Positions 1 through 9,634 are shown, counted from the first letter of the stretch. The stretch is 64,000 nt of DNA from Haemophilus haemolyticus (GCF_003351405.1 NZ_CP031240.1:992001-1056000), one strand, 5' to 3'. Notes: generated by a model not told the origin, from the letters alone. Numbers and translations: made by a program.

Positions 1-594
1 ATTCGTGCAAGTGCCTTGGTTTGGGTCGCGTTTGTTGATATAGCCAGAAAGTAAGCAGCGGCCAGAATACGCCATACATAATGCACCGTGTATGAAAATT
101 TCGAGTTCGATATCTGGCACGTGTTGGCGAATTTCAGCAATTTCATCTATTGAAAGTTCGCGAGATAAAATAACACGAGTTAATCCCATTTGTTTCCAGA
201 ATTTTACCGTTGCCCAGTTTACCGCATTCGCTTGTACTGAAAGGTGAATATCAATATCTGGGAAGTTTTCACGCACCAACATGATTAAGCCTGGGTCAGA
301 CATAATTAAGGCATCAGGGCCCATGTCGATCACAGGCTGTAAATCTTTGATAAAGGTTTTGAGTTTAGAGTTATGGGGTGCAATGTTCACGACCACATAG
401 AATTTTTTGCCAAGCGCATGGGCCTCATCGATCCCGATTTTTAAATTGGCGTGATTAAATTCATTGTTGCGTACACGTAAGCTATAACGTGGTTGGCCTG
501 CATAAACAGCATCTGCCCCATAGGCAAAAGCATAGCGCATATTTTTGAGGGAGCCAGCAGGGGAAAGTAATTCTGGTTTGAATTGGGTTGTCAT
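1..594 (-). CDS. trhP: tRNA hydroxylation protein TrhP/YegQ, U32 peptidase family (3' part off window)
   Basis: The first 198 codons are visible from an ATG at 592-594; the rest runs off the left edge. The start MTTQFKPELLSPAGSLKNM and the U32 family signature (EIFVHGALCMAYSGRC, near residues 168-183) are clear. U32 proteins of the YegQ/TrhP group are annotated as peptidases or collagenases, but E. coli TrhP is known to act in prephenate-dependent 5-hydroxyuridine formation at the tRNA wobble position. The gene runs towards the left edge on the same strand as the thi operon but 231 bp away, so it is probably a separate unit. The family is certain; TrhP rather than its paralogues RlhA or UbiU/V is inferred from the N-terminus. 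Confidence 0.85.
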   Translation of the reverse strand, partial: MTTQFKPELLSPAGSLKNMRYAFAYGADAVYAGQPRYSLRVRNNEFNHANLKIGIDEAHALGKKFYVVVNIAPHNSKLKTFIKDLQPVIDMGPDALIMSDPGLIMLVRENFPDIDIHLSVQANAVNWATVKFWKQMGLTRVILSRELSIDEIAEIRQHVPDIELEIFIHGALCMAYSGRCLLSGYINKRDPNQGTCTN

Positions 595-825
595 AATATT
601 CTCTTTTGTCTGATTTCAGGTCAGGGATTTGCGCTAGGCAAATCGTTAGGTGGGGTATTGTAGAGAAAATATTTGGCTTGTAAAGGAAAGTGCGGTCAAA
701 TCCTAATTAGAAATTCAGTTTATCTGGTTCTGATATAAAGATTTAACCGCTTGAATTACCCTATATTAAATAAAATTATGAGCTTCAAATTTTGCCCTAT
801 AACAATTGCTTGTCTTTTATTTTGA
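595..825. other. intergenic region, trhP promoter side and thiE 3' side
   Basis: It has no ORF worth calling. It holds one uptake-sequence core (AAAGTGCGGT near 690) and AT-rich DNA that should carry the leftward promoter of trhP. I see no strong terminator hairpin for the thi operon here. Confidence 0.5.
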
Positions 826-1506
826 TTATGAGTTAACTATATTACTTTCTTCCTTTAAAGCTTGAGTCACTGCTTTTATATCATTTGCTTGAGTGATGGC
901 TGTGATTACAGCAATACCATCAGCGCCATATTCCCGTAAGGTTTTCACATGTTCTAGTTTTATCCCTCCAATCGCTACAAGCGGTTTGGTTATACCTTTG
1001 TTTCTCAAGGTTTGAATAAACGCCATTCCTAGAGTCGGGGAAGGATTTTCTTTTGACTGGGTCGAGAAAATTGGGCCAACACCAAAATAATCGATTTCAG
1101 CTATTTCCTCACCGATTTTTGCTTCATCTAAGCGGTTAATGGACCAACCAATAATCAGTGGTTTATTGGTTTTTGCTCGAATCGTTTTTACAGGCGTATC
1201 GCTTTGTCCAACATGAATTCCATCCGCTTCAATTTCCAATGCTAAATCAACGTTGTCATCAACAATAAATGGCACATCATATTGGTGGCATAAATCTCGA
1301 CAGCTAATTGCTAAGGATCGTTGTTCATCTGGTGAATTTTCGAGTGAGAATTTGCCTTTATCTCGGAATTGAAAACAGGTAATGCCACCTTCTAAAGCTT
1401 GTTTAAGAACAGAAAGCAAGTTATCTGCTGGATTATCACCTAAATGTCGGCAATCTTGTGTGCCTGCTACAAAATAGAGCGGTAAAATTTCTTGAATATT
1501 TTTCAT
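826..1506 (-). CDS. thiE: thiamin-phosphate synthase ThiE
   Basis: 226 aa, the normal size. ThiE joins hydroxymethylpyrimidine (HMP) diphosphate to thiazole phosphate to give thiamin phosphate in the cytoplasm. TIM-barrel landmarks are visible: QFRDKG near residue 46, the phosphate-binding GPIFSTQSK near 143-151 and VAIGGIK near 177. It is the last gene of the leftward operon, 10 bp after thiD. With thiD and thiM upstream it completes salvage of pyrimidine and thiazole; no thiC or thiG is present, which fits the salvage-only thiamin metabolism known for Haemophilus. Confidence 0.96.
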   Translation of the reverse strand: MKNIQEILPLYFVAGTQDCRHLGDNPADNLLSVLKQALEGGITCFQFRDKGKFSLENSPDEQRSLAISCRDLCHQYDVPFIVDDNVDLALEIEADGIHVGQSDTPVKTIRAKTNKPLIIGWSINRLDEAKIGEEIAEIDYFGVGPIFSTQSKENPSPTLGMAFIQTLRNKGITKPLVAIGGIKLEHVKTLREYGADGIAVITAITQANDIKAVTQALKEESNIVNS

Positions 1507-1516
1507 CTTTCAATCC

Positions 1517-2326
1517 TTAAAGGCGACTGTAAGCCCAATGATTTGTTGGTCCATGCCCATGACCAATATTCAATGGGTGAGCGATGGCTGCAGTGATAAA
1601 ATCTTTAGCTGTTTTCACCGCACTTTTTAATGGCGCGCCTTTGGCTAATTCTGCTGTTAAGCAAGCTGAAAAAGTACATCCTGTGCCGTGAGTATGTGGT
1701 GTATCGAAACGCATGCTTTCTAAAACAAAATGCTCACCATTTTGTAAAAGGATCCAATCTTGGCATTGCTGGCTTTGTGAATTGAGCGAATGTCCGCCTT
1801 TAATAATCACATTCTTTGCGCCTTGTTTTTGCAAGTCTAACGCAGCTTGTTGAATGCTAGCTGTATCAGAAATTTTGATACCTGTTAAAGCTTCTGCTTC
1901 AGGAATATTAGGTGTAATCACGTCGGCTAGTGGTAATAAATGTTTGATTAATGCGGAAACTGCTTGTTGTTGCAATAAAGGCGCACCACCTTTCGCAATC
2001 ATCACAGGATCAACCACTAATGTGCCAAATGGGCGATGACTTAAAAAATCAGCAACACATTCAATAATATCTGCTGTGCCAAGCATACCAATTTTGGCAC
2101 TTACAATCTGAAAGTCATTTTTGACTGCTTCCAGTTGTGCTTGAATCGTGTTCAGCGGAATTGGGTGAATATCAAATACGCCAAGTGTGTTTTGAGCAGT
2201 GACTGCAGTAATCACTGAAGTGCCAAAAACACCTTGCATTTGAAAGGTTTTGAGATCTGCTTGAATTCCAGCTCCACCGCCGCTGTCTGAACCTGCAATA
2301 GTCAATGTTTGCGGAATGTTAGACAT
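1517..2326 (-). CDS. thiD: hydroxymethylpyrimidine (phosphate) kinase ThiD
   Basis: 269 aa ribokinase-fold enzyme that phosphorylates HMP twice to HMP-diphosphate. The N-terminal [20 protein letters not shown] motif is a ThiD hallmark. [11 protein letters not shown] (near 105) and the anion-hole motif [11 protein letters not shown] (near 213-223) follow. Its start overlaps the end of thiM by 8 bp, suggesting coupled translation. It supplies the pyrimidine half for ThiE; its substrate comes from TenA and the ThiXYZ transporter encoded upstream. Confidence 0.97.
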   Translation of the reverse strand: MSNIPQTLTIAGSDSGGGAGIQADLKTFQMQGVFGTSVITAVTAQNTLGVFDIHPIPLNTIQAQLEAVKNDFQIVSAKIGMLGTADIIECVADFLSHRPFGTLVVDPVMIAKGGAPLLQQQAVSALIKHLLPLADVITPNIPEAEALTGIKISDTASIQQAALDLQKQGAKNVIIKGGHSLNSQSQQCQDWILLQNGEHFVLESMRFDTPHTHGTGCTFSACLTAELAKGAPLKSAVKTAKDFITAAIAHPLNIGHGHGPTNHWAYSRL

Positions 2327-3113
2327 ATTTCACCTCCGTATTTTGTTCTATTAAATCAGGTGTTAAGGCCGCCAATTCATCAAGCAAGCGAATTTGGAAC
2401 TGTCCAACTTGTGTGGTTAAGTTTTTAGCCGCAATCTCTCCTGCAATGGTGTAAGCTGCACAAGCTTCGAGTGTTGCTGAAAAATGTTTACCTTCATCAA
2501 CGGCTAAAAATGCTGCACAGACTGCACTTAATAAACAACCTGATGCGGTGACTTTGGGAAATAGCGGCGTACCATTATGGACTGTGGCAGTTTGTTGTCC
2601 ATCGCTGATAATATCGACCTCACCACTAATTAACACCGTACAGTCATAGCGTAGTGCAACACGTTGAGCGACTTCTTGTAGATTTGTTTTGCCTTGCCCT
2701 GCATCCACGCCTTTTGCTTGCCAGTCTTCACCTGCAATTGTAGCAAGTTCGCCAGCGTTACCTCGAATTAAGGCAAATTTCACTTCCGCTAATAATTGGC
2801 GGATGGTTTCGCGTCGGTAGCTAGTAGCGCCCACTCCAACAGGATCAAGTACAACAGGAATGCCTATTGAATTCGCTGTTTTACCGGCTAGTAACATAGC
2901 ATCTCGTTCTTGTCCAGTAATTGTACCGATATTGATGACTAATGCTTGGCTGATTTTTGGCAATTCAATCATTTCTTCAATATTAGCTGACATTAACGGT
3001 GATGCACCCAAAGCAAGTAGACCATTGGCACTAAAATTTGCCGCAACAATATTGGTAATATTATGAATCAACGGATTTTGTTCACGAATTTTTGATAAAT
3101 AAACTGCTTTCAT
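2319..3113 (-). CDS. thiM: hydroxyethylthiazole kinase ThiM
   Basis: 264 aa ribokinase-like kinase that salvages the thiazole moiety by phosphorylating hydroxyethylthiazole. Visible motifs are [19 protein letters not shown] near the N-terminus, [12 protein letters not shown] near residue 90 and the active-site region [10 protein letters not shown] near 189-198. It ends 8 bp inside thiD and begins 15 bp after tenA. It feeds thiazole phosphate to ThiE in the same operon. Confidence 0.96.
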   Translation of the reverse strand: MKAVYLSKIREQNPLIHNITNIVAANFSANGLLALGASPLMSANIEEMIELPKISQALVINIGTITGQERDAMLLAGKTANSIGIPVVLDPVGVGATSYRRETIRQLLAEVKFALIRGNAGELATIAGEDWQAKGVDAGQGKTNLQEVAQRVALRYDCTVLISGEVDIISDGQQTATVHNGTPLFPKVTASGCLLSAVCAAFLAVDEGKHFSATLEACAAYTIAGEIAAKNLTTQVGQFQIRLLDELAALTPDLIEQNTEVKYV

Positions 3114-3128
3114 TTTACCCCTCCATTT

Positions 3129-3779
3129 TTATGCTAAATCTAATCCCATTTGCCAAAATCCGATTTCCATTCGAGTGGCTGTGGTAAAAATCTGTTGGAT
3201 ATTAGCTATTTGAGAATCATTAAGTGGTTCACAAAGTACGGTAAGAAAATCAACAGTTTCTTGTGCGGCTTGTTGATATTCTGGTGCCGAGTATGCGTCA
3301 ATCCATGCTTGATAAGGATTGCTTGGTAGTTTTGGATAATTTTCTGTGATGTAGCAGGCGACTTGTGCGTAACCTAAAGCACAAGGCGTCACAGCTGCAT
3401 ATAGCTCTGGTAAGCCGCCCATCATTCCACAATCAAGCAGGTAACGAGTATAGGAAATACATGCCGCACTTTCTGGTGTTTGGAATATTTCCAGTTCACT
3501 TATTTCCCATTGTTGGCAGTAATCCAAATGTAATTGGATTTCTTGGCAAAGAATGTCGAGTGTTTTACGCGGCATGTCCATTTCGGCAAAATTTCTTGCC
3601 TTGAACACACCCAAAGCAAAAGCACGACTGTAATGGAAAAGATAGATGTAATCTTGTTTTAAATAGTGTTGAAAACAAGCTTTTGGCAAGGTGCCTTTTG
3701 CAAGTTGTTGCACAAATTCATGCTCAACATATTGCTTCCAATAAGGTTGCGCTTGCTGAATGAGTTGGTTGATCATCAT
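3129..3779 (-). CDS. tenA: aminopyrimidine aminohydrolase TenA
   Basis: 216 aa all-helical TenA/THI-4 protein. Class C TenA enzymes hydrolyse aminomethylpyrimidine from degraded thiamin to HMP. The conserved catalytic cysteine is present (C133 in TPCALGY), as are the substrate Asp near residue 43 (KQDYIYL) and the C-terminal Glu near 206 (RMEIGFW). Either of two adjacent ATGs could start it. It lies between thiY and thiM, consistent with transport of a pyrimidine breakdown product followed by its repair. Confidence 0.94.
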   Translation of the reverse strand: MMINQLIQQAQPYWKQYVEHEFVQQLAKGTLPKACFQHYLKQDYIYLFHYSRAFALGVFKARNFAEMDMPRKTLDILCQEIQLHLDYCQQWEISELEIFQTPESAACISYTRYLLDCGMMGGLPELYAAVTPCALGYAQVACYITENYPKLPSNPYQAWIDAYSAPEYQQAAQETVDFLTVLCEPLNDSQIANIQQIFTTATRMEIGFWQMGLDLA

Positions 3780-3785
3780 TTTCCC

Positions 3786-4730
3786 TTACTGTAATTCGAC
3801 AGCATAGTCTTTCAATTCAAGTGCTTTTGGAATCAAGCCTTTTTGATGCATAAATTCCGCCATTTGTTGATAACGTTTGGAATCCAATTGACGAGGTTTC
3901 GTTGCTAATAAAGGCAAGGTGTCTTTCCACGCTAATTGATTTAATTCTGTATTGAGTTCTTTTGGCTTATGGTTCACAAATGCTTGCCATGCTTCACCTG
4001 GATGGCTTTGTAGATAGGCTGTGGCTTGTTCAAGTGCGGTCAAAAAAGCGGAAATTTTTTTAGAGGCAAGATTGTTTTTGTTTGCGACTAAAATCAATTC
4101 ATCATAAACCGGCACACCATATTGTTCTGGGAAAAATGCCACGCCTTCTTGTTTTTCTAAGTGGATTTGATTGAGTTCGAAATTACGAAATGCCCCGATG
4201 ACCGCATCGACTTGCCCTGTTAAAAGAGAAGGAGAAAGCGACCAATTAACATTCACCAATTTTACGTCTTGGTTGCTGAGTCCGATGGCGTGGAGCATGG
4301 TATCGAGTAATACATCCTCAAAGCCACTGACGGAATAGCCTACTTTTTTCCCTTTCAGATCGGCAAGCGTTTTGATCTTGCTATTTTTGAGTACTACTAC
4401 GCTATTTAATGGACTGGAAATCAGTGAACCTACACGCACTAAAGGCAATCCTTCTGCGACTTGTTGATAAAGTTGAGGTTGATAATTAATAGCTAAGTCC
4501 ACTTTTCCTGCGGCAACCAATTTAGGCGGTAATGATGGATCAGCGGGTTCGATAATCTCGACCTCTAAGTTATTTTTTTCAAAAAAGCCTTTTTGCTGAG
4601 CCACGATGATCGCTGCGTGATCAGGGTTTACATACCAATCAAGCATTAAGCTAATTTTCTCTATTGCCAAACTGGTAAAACTGGCGCTGAGTCCAATTAC
4701 AAGACTGAAATAACGGATGATTTTCTTCAT
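3786..4730 (-). CDS. thiY: pyrimidine-precursor ABC transporter, periplasmic binding protein ThiY
   Basis: 314 aa of the NMT1/THI5-like family. It has a cleavable signal peptide (KKIIRYFSLVIGLSASFTSLA). The mature protein begins with KISLMLDWYVNPDHA, the family signature in which aromatic residues stack on the pyrimidine. GFEDVLLD and NYQPQL also fit. ThiY captures formylaminopyrimidine or related HMP precursors in the periplasm for ThiXZ. It is third in the operon, 25 bp before the end of thiX. Which pyrimidine it binds is inferred from the family. Confidence 0.92.
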   Translation of the reverse strand: MKKIIRYFSLVIGLSASFTSLAIEKISLMLDWYVNPDHAAIIVAQQKGFFEKNNLEVEIIEPADPSLPPKLVAAGKVDLAINYQPQLYQQVAEGLPLVRVGSLISSPLNSVVVLKNSKIKTLADLKGKKVGYSVSGFEDVLLDTMLHAIGLSNQDVKLVNVNWSLSPSLLTGQVDAVIGAFRNFELNQIHLEKQEGVAFFPEQYGVPVYDELILVANKNNLASKKISAFLTALEQATAYLQSHPGEAWQAFVNHKPKELNTELNQLAWKDTLPLLATKPRQLDSKRYQQMAEFMHQKGLIPKALELKDYAVELQ

Positions 4731-4755
4731 TTTTGTCTCCTTGTGTCATGAAGTG

Positions 4756-5493
4756 TTAAACGTGCCAAATAAAACGGCGTAGTAGCCAATCAATGCTGAA
4801 ATATAAGCAAAGCGAAATCGCCACTAAGATCAGCAACGCAGCGAACATTAAATCCACCTGCATACGAGCATTGGCGTGGATCATTAAATAGCCAAGCCCT
4901 TCTGATGACCCTACCCATTCTCCAATTACAGCACCAATTGGTGCGACTGAAACAGCAATTCGAAAGCCTGATGCAAATGCAGGTAATGCGGCAGGCAAGC
5001 GTACTTTGAGTAATAAACGCAAAGGGGAAGGTTTGAACGTTTTAGCGAGATCGAGCCAAGCTTTAGGCGTGTTGCGTAAGCCATCGTAACAAGCTGCAGT
5101 TACGGGGAAATAGATAATGAGAATAGCCATAACAATTTTTGATGGCATTCCATAACCTAGCCAAAGTACGAGTATCGGAGCGATAGCAAAAACAGGAATT
5201 GCTTGAGAAATCACTAAAACTGGTAACAGTAAGGACGATGTTTTAGGCGAAAAAGAGAGTAATAGGGCTGATGACAATCCAAAAATAAAACCCAGTAGCA
5301 GCCCTAAGCCAATTTCAATTAAGGTGATTTGTGTATGTTGCCAAAGCAGTTCTGAATGAGAAGTTAATTGCAGCCATACAGCTTGTGGAGAAGGAAATAT
5401 GTAATGGGGAAAATCACCGAATACGTCAATAAGTTGCCAAAGACACAGCAATATAATTCCAATAAAGAGCGGTTTAAGAAGGTTAAGTTTCAT
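4756..5493 (-). CDS. thiX: pyrimidine-precursor ABC transporter permease ThiX
   Basis: About 245 aa from the ATG at 5493-5491 (MKLNLLKPLF). A longer reading from 5541 would run deep into thiZ and is less likely. There are about six hydrophobic segments. The permease EAA-like loop (YFPVTAACYDGLRNTP...WLDLAKTF) lies mid-protein and should contact ThiZ. The start overlaps the thiZ stop in an ATGA arrangement, typical of coupled translation of transporter subunits. Confidence 0.92.
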   Translation of the reverse strand: MKLNLLKPLFIGIILLCLWQLIDVFGDFPHYIFPSPQAVWLQLTSHSELLWQHTQITLIEIGLGLLLGFIFGLSSALLLSFSPKTSSLLLPVLVISQAIPVFAIAPILVLWLGYGMPSKIVMAILIIYFPVTAACYDGLRNTPKAWLDLAKTFKPSPLRLLLKVRLPAALPAFASGFRIAVSVAPIGAVIGEWVGSSEGLGYLMIHANARMQVDLMFAALLILVAISLCLYFSIDWLLRRFIWHV

Positions 5494-6215
5494 CTTTTTC
5501 CCTCTAATAACTCGTTCAATAATTGCTGTTGAAGCATCCACAAATTTTCTTGGTTAAGTTCTCTTGGTGCTTTACCTTCAGGTTTTATAACATCGGATAA
5601 TGCTGCTTGATTAGGCTGTAGTGAGCGTAATACAAAAATACGCTGGCTTAAGCGCAATGCTTCTTGAGGATCATGAGTAACTAATAACACTGATTTATTT
5701 TTTAATAGTTCATAGGCCAAGTTTTGTAATTGGTAACGACTAATCGCGTCAAGGGCAGAGAAAGGTTCATCAAGTAAAACTAAGTCAGCGTTTTGCATTA
5801 ATACTCGAGCGAGCGCCACTCTTTGTTTTTGCCCTCCAGATAATTGAGCACAGTTTTTATGCAGATGCTCTGACATACCCACTTGTTCAAGTAGTGCTTT
5901 TGCTTGAAGAGTTGTTTTTGCAGATTTATTTCCAAATAGTACGTTTTCTAATTGGACGTTATCAACAATTGAAAGCCAAGGATAAAGGGTATCTTTTTGT
6001 GGTATCCATGCCACTCGAATATTAGGATGAAAGATGATATTGCCTTGAATTTTCCCTTGTGTATCAAGCCCTGCAATTAATCTTAAAAGCGTTGATTTAC
6101 CTACACCAGAGCAGCCAAGTAAGCTCACCCATTCATTAGGCAAAAGCGTTAAATCAAGGTGTTTAAATAGTACCTGCTTACCAAAAGCAAGACTAAGATC
6201 CTGAATATGCACCAT
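5490..6215 (-). CDS. thiZ: pyrimidine-precursor ABC transporter ATPase ThiZ
   Basis: 241 aa ABC ATPase. Walker A is GCSGVGKS (34-41), the ABC signature is LSGGQKQR (125-132), Walker B is LVLLDEPF (145-152) and the H-loop is LLVTHDPQEALRL. The close match to nitrate/taurine/NMT1-type ATPases fits its ThiX partner. It is the first gene of the thi operon, about 90 bp downstream of a TPP riboswitch on the same strand. Confidence 0.94.
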   Translation of the reverse strand: MVHIQDLSLAFGKQVLFKHLDLTLLPNEWVSLLGCSGVGKSTLLRLIAGLDTQGKIQGNIIFHPNIRVAWIPQKDTLYPWLSIVDNVQLENVLFGNKSAKTTLQAKALLEQVGMSEHLHKNCAQLSGGQKQRVALARVLMQNADLVLLDEPFSALDAISRYQLQNLAYELLKNKSVLLVTHDPQEALRLSQRIFVLRSLQPNQAALSDVIKPEGKAPRELNQENLWMLQQQLLNELLEGKR

Positions 6216-6305
6216 AGCATTAACCTAAGGATTAATGACTAAAGGTAACGACAGAAAAGGAATGAAAATAGGTATGAAGAATGAGAAAGTATTTTGGCAT
6301 ATTAG

Positions 6306-6388
6306 TTTCCTACGTCAGTGCTAACTGTTTCAGGTTCACGGGTATCATCTCAGCCATCTTGTGGCACCCCGACTAAAAGTAGGAAAAA
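6306..6388 (-). promoter_or_regulatory. TPP riboswitch (THI element) of the thi operon
   Basis: Read on the minus strand it shows the conserved core GGGGTGCC, then GGCTGAGATGATACCCG, then TGAACCTGA and a closing GTAGGAAA that pairs with TTTCCTAC at the 5' end (P1). Thiamin pyrophosphate binding would repress thiZXY-tenA-thiMDE. The order of elements is exactly that of bacterial TPP riboswitches, so the call is firm; whether it acts on translation or transcription was not resolved. Confidence 0.96.
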
Positions 6389-6471
6389 TTCTATACTGCA
6401 ATGAAAAATAAAACAAGGCTGAATTTTATTGGCTTTGGTTTCTAATTTTTTAGAAAAACTAAATTTATAAA

Positions 6472-6508
6472 AAATGCCTTTCCGATTTTATTCTTCGGAA
6501 AGGCATTG
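6472..6508 (-). terminator. rho-independent terminator of efp
   Basis: A 12-bp stem, AATGCCTTTCCG pairing with CGGAAAGGCATT, is followed on the minus strand by a T-run (GGCATTTTTTATAA). It lies about 90 bp after the efp stop codon. Confidence 0.9.
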
Positions 6509-6596
6509 AAATTGAATGCGGCTTTATCCATTTTAGATATTTACACTATTTCTAAATAATACCGTGGAAATTAACCGCACTTTTTTATCTAAATGA

Positions 6597-7163
6597 TTAT
6601 TTTACGCGAGATACGTATTCGCCAGAACGAGTATCGACTTTGATTACTTCACCGATTTGAACGAAAAGAGGTACTTTTACTACTGCGCCGGTGCTTAATG
6701 TCGCTGGTTTACCGCCAGTACCAGCTGTATCGCCTTTAAGACCTGGGTCTGTATCGACGATTTCTAATTCAACAAAGTTTGGTGGAGTAACAGTAATTGG
6801 TGCACCATTCCATAAAGTCACGATACAATCTGCTTGGTCTAATAACCATTTTTCTGCATCACCTACAGCTTTTGCATCTGCAGAGTATTGTTCAAATGTT
6901 TCTGGGTGCATGAAGTACCAGAATGCATCATCTTTGTATGAATAAGTTAAGTTAAGATCCATAACATCAGCAGCTTCAACCGAAGTACCAGATTTGAAGT
7001 TTACGTCTAATACTTTGCCTGAAATTAATTTACGAATACGAGTACGGGTGAAAGCTTGACCTTTACCTGGTTTTACGAATTCATTTTCAACGATTACGCA
7101 AGGTTCACCGTCTTGCATAAATTTTAGACCTGGTTTGAAATCACTGGTAGTATATGTAGCCAT
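6597..7163 (-). CDS. efp: translation elongation factor P
   Basis: 188 aa, full length, with an N-terminal KOW-like domain and two OB domains. EF-P rescues ribosomes stalled at polyproline. The loop FVKPGKGQA places Lys34 at the position beta-lysylated by EpmA/EpmB. The divergent neighbour, just 37 bp away, is epmB, the lysine 2,3-aminomutase that makes the beta-lysine donor. That gene is frameshifted here, so EF-P may lack its normal modification in this strain. Confidence 0.97.
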   Translation of the reverse strand: MATYTTSDFKPGLKFMQDGEPCVIVENEFVKPGKGQAFTRTRIRKLISGKVLDVNFKSGTSVEAADVMDLNLTYSYKDDAFWYFMHPETFEQYSADAKAVGDAEKWLLDQADCIVTLWNGAPITVTPPNFVELEIVDTDPGLKGDTAGTGGKPATLSTGAVVKVPLFVQIGEVIKVDTRSGEYVSRVK

Positions 7164-7200
7164 ATTTTTAATATCCTAAAAATTAGAGATGGTTTGAAAA

Positions 7201-8186
7201 GTGCGTATTTTAACCCAAGAACCCGTCATTAGAGAAGAACAAAATTGGCTCACAATTCTAAAAAATGCGATTTCAGATCCTAAATTATTGCTAAAAGCCT
7301 TAAATTTACCAGAAGATGATTTTGAGCAATCCATTGCTGCGCGGAAACTTTTTTCGCTTCGCGTACCACAACCTTTCATTGATAAAATAGAAAAAGGTAA
7401 TCCGCAAGATCCCCTTTTCTTGCAAGTGATGTGTTCTGATCTAGAGTTTGTACAAGCCGAAGGATTTAGTACGGATCCATTAGAAGAAAAAAATGCCAAT
7501 GCCGTGCCGAACATTCTTCATAAATATCAAAACCGCTTGCTCTTTATGGCGAAGGGCGGTTGTGCGGTGAATTGTCGTTATTGCTTCCGCCGACATTTCC
7601 CTTACGATGAAAACCCAGGAAATAAAAAAAGCTGGCAGCTGGCATTAGATTACATTGCTGATCATCCTGAAATTGAAGAAGTGATTTTTTCAGGTGGCGA
7701 TCCTTTAATGGCGAAAGATCATGAGTTAGCGTGGTTAATAAAACATTTGGAAAATATACCGCACTTACAACGTTTGCGTATTCACACCCGTTTGCCTGTT
7801 GTGATTCCGCAACGGATTACTGATGAATTCTGCACTTTATTAGCCGAAACTCGTTTGCAAACAGTTATGGTGACACACATTAATCACCCAAATGAAATTG
7901 ATCAAATTTTTGCTAATGCGATGCAAAAATTAAAAGCCGTGAATGTCACGCTTTTGAATCAATCCGTTTTGCTAAAAGGCGTGAATGATGACGCACAAAT
8001 TCAGGAATTTTGCCTTATTACTTGCATTTGCTAGATAAAGTGCAAGGGGCGAGCCATTTTTTGATTAGCGATATCGAGGCTATGCAAATTTATAAAACCT
8101 TGCAATCTCTTACATCTGGCTATCTTGTTCCCAAACTCGCACGAGAAATTGCTGGCGAACCAAATAAGACTTTATACGCGGAATAA
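7201..8186 (+). pseudogene. epmB: EF-P lysine 2,3-aminomutase EpmB, frameshifted by a small deletion
   Basis: From the GTG at 7201 the first 267 codons match EpmB well: the radical-SAM cluster motif CAVNCRYC, SGGDPLMAKDHE and LLNQSVLLKGVNDDAQI. Then the frame leaves the family and stops at 8034. The family sequence resumes in another frame from about 8001 (SGILPYYLHLLDKVQGASHF...VPKLAREIAGEPNK) and runs to a stop at 8184-8186. Against E. coli EpmB about ten codons are missing at the junction, a loss of about 31 nt (3n+1). The PLP-lysine and C-terminal region are therefore lost from the translated product. A sequencing slip is unlikely because codons are missing too. Confidence 0.9.
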
Positions 8187-8270
8187 GATCCGATAAAATA
8201 TCGCGTAATTTTTTCGCCGCACTTCCGCGGCTAATTAACATGAATAACAACAAGTATCAGGAGTAATCCA

Positions 8271-9629
8271 GTGGATTCTATGAATAAAAATCAAAATGAA
8301 CAATCATCTCAAGATGAATTAGATTTAGGTCTTAATCAAGTTGAACCAATTACACCAAAGAAAGTGGTGCAACCAAGTGAGTCAATTTTTGATAAAGCAA
8401 AAGGTTTATTTGCTAAAAAAGATCATGTAGAAACAAATTTTCATGAGCGTAAAGAGCCCACTTTTGGGCATACTCCTGCTCAAGAAAGTGCGCCTTTTAT
8501 TTCTAGCGAAACATTGAGAACAGAGCAAGAGCCAGTTATCCAGACTGTATCTGCAGAAGAGACAATATCTGCTGTTGAAGAAGAAATTAAAACTGAAACT
8601 ATTGCTATAGAAACTGTTGAGCAAGCGGAAAAACGCACTTTAAGCCAACCGGAAAAATGGAAAGTGTTGCAAGTATTACCGGCAAAACATCGCCGTTTAT
8701 TTATGGCTATTTTGGCGTTGGTCATTTTATTAATTATTTTCTTTGCATTAAAACCAAGTTCTGACACCGTTGAGTCTTTCACTCAATCTAACAGCAATGA
8801 AATCCCAGTGCAGTTCCAATCTTTAGATCAAAATCAACCAGTTGAAACCACGATTTTAGATAATCCTCCTGCACAAAATCAGATGGCTGCAGAGCAAGCT
8901 AACCAACCTGAAAATGCGCCAAAAGCAGATGAATCAGCTAATAGTGCGACCGCTCAAAATCAACCTGCAGAAAACATGGCTGCGCCACAAAACATGGTTG
9001 CGTCACAAAATATGGCTCAAGCTCCAGTTCAAACCTCAAATACAATGGATTCAGCTTCAGCTAATCCTATGCAAGTAGCTCAACCTGAGCAACCACAAAC
9101 TCAAGCTCAAGTGGAACAGACAAAAGCACCAACTGTTGTAGCGCCAGTTCAACCGGTGAAAAAAGTAGTAGAACAACAAGTTGCGCATAAAGATATTGCG
9201 AAAAAAGAAATGAAAGTTGCTGAAAAAACACATGTACCAGCAAAAGCAACTGAACAAAGCGTCGCTAAAACAGCGGGAAAAGCACCAATTGTTGAAGCAA
9301 AACCGATTCAAGTTAAAAAAGAAGTTAAAGTTCAAATTGTTGATGCAAAACCTGCAACGAAAACAGCTGCACCAACTGCATCGTCGAAAACATTAACTGT
9401 GCCTAAAGGCGTTTCTCTTATGCAAGTATTCCGTGACAATCAACTTAATATTTCGGATGTTAATGCAATGAGTAAAGCAGCGGGTGCAGGCAATGTTTTA
9501 AGTAGCTTTAAACCAGGTGATAAAGTTGTGGTATCCGTAAATAGCCAAGGGCGAGTAAATGAAATGCGTTTATCTAACGGTACGCGATTTGTTCGTCAGT
9601 CTGACGGTTCTTATGAATATAAAAAATAA
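8271..9629 (+). CDS. oapA: opacity-associated protein OapA
   Basis: 452 aa. OapA is known in H. influenzae for colony opacity and nasopharyngeal colonisation. It has a charged N-terminal cytoplasmic segment, one membrane helix (LFMAILALVILLIIFFAL, near residues 143-160), a long low-complexity Q/A/P/K-rich periplasmic stalk (about 170-370) and a C-terminal LysM-like/OapA domain (TLTVPKGVSLMQVFRDN...) that probably binds peptidoglycan. The GTG at 8271 is preceded by AGGAG at 8256-8260; the in-frame ATG at 8280 is possible but too distant from it. The stalk has many short A/Q repeats, but I see no perfect tandem repeat that would give phase variation. Confidence 0.9.
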   Translation: MDSMNKNQNEQSSQDELDLGLNQVEPITPKKVVQPSESIFDKAKGLFAKKDHVETNFHERKEPTFGHTPAQESAPFISSETLRTEQEPVIQTVSAEETISAVEEEIKTETIAIETVEQAEKRTLSQPEKWKVLQVLPAKHRRLFMAILALVILLIIFFALKPSSDTVESFTQSNSNEIPVQFQSLDQNQPVETTILDNPPAQNQMAAEQANQPENAPKADESANSATAQNQPAENMAAPQNMVASQNMAQAPVQTSNTMDSASANPMQVAQPEQPQTQAQVEQTKAPTVVAPVQPVKKVVEQQVAHKDIAKKEMKVAEKTHVPAKATEQSVAKTAGKAPIVEAKPIQVKKEVKVQIVDAKPATKTAAPTASSKTLTVPKGVSLMQVFRDNQLNISDVNAMSKAAGAGNVLSSFKPGDKVVVSVNSQGRVNEMRLSNGTRFVRQSDGSYEYKK

Positions 9630-9634
9630 TTTTA

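Noticed and set aside
4756..5541. Longer ThiX start at 5541
   Set aside because: It would overlap thiZ by 52 bp; the ATGA overlap at 5493 fits normal coupled translation.
9057..9335. Phe/Asn-rich leftward ORF opposite the OapA stalk
   Set aside because: Antisense to a low-complexity K/E/A/Q stretch, which produces long open but meaningless frames.
8271..9629. Phase-variable repeat in the OapA stalk
   Set aside because: The A/Q/P codon runs are imperfect with no uniform tandem unit that would slip.
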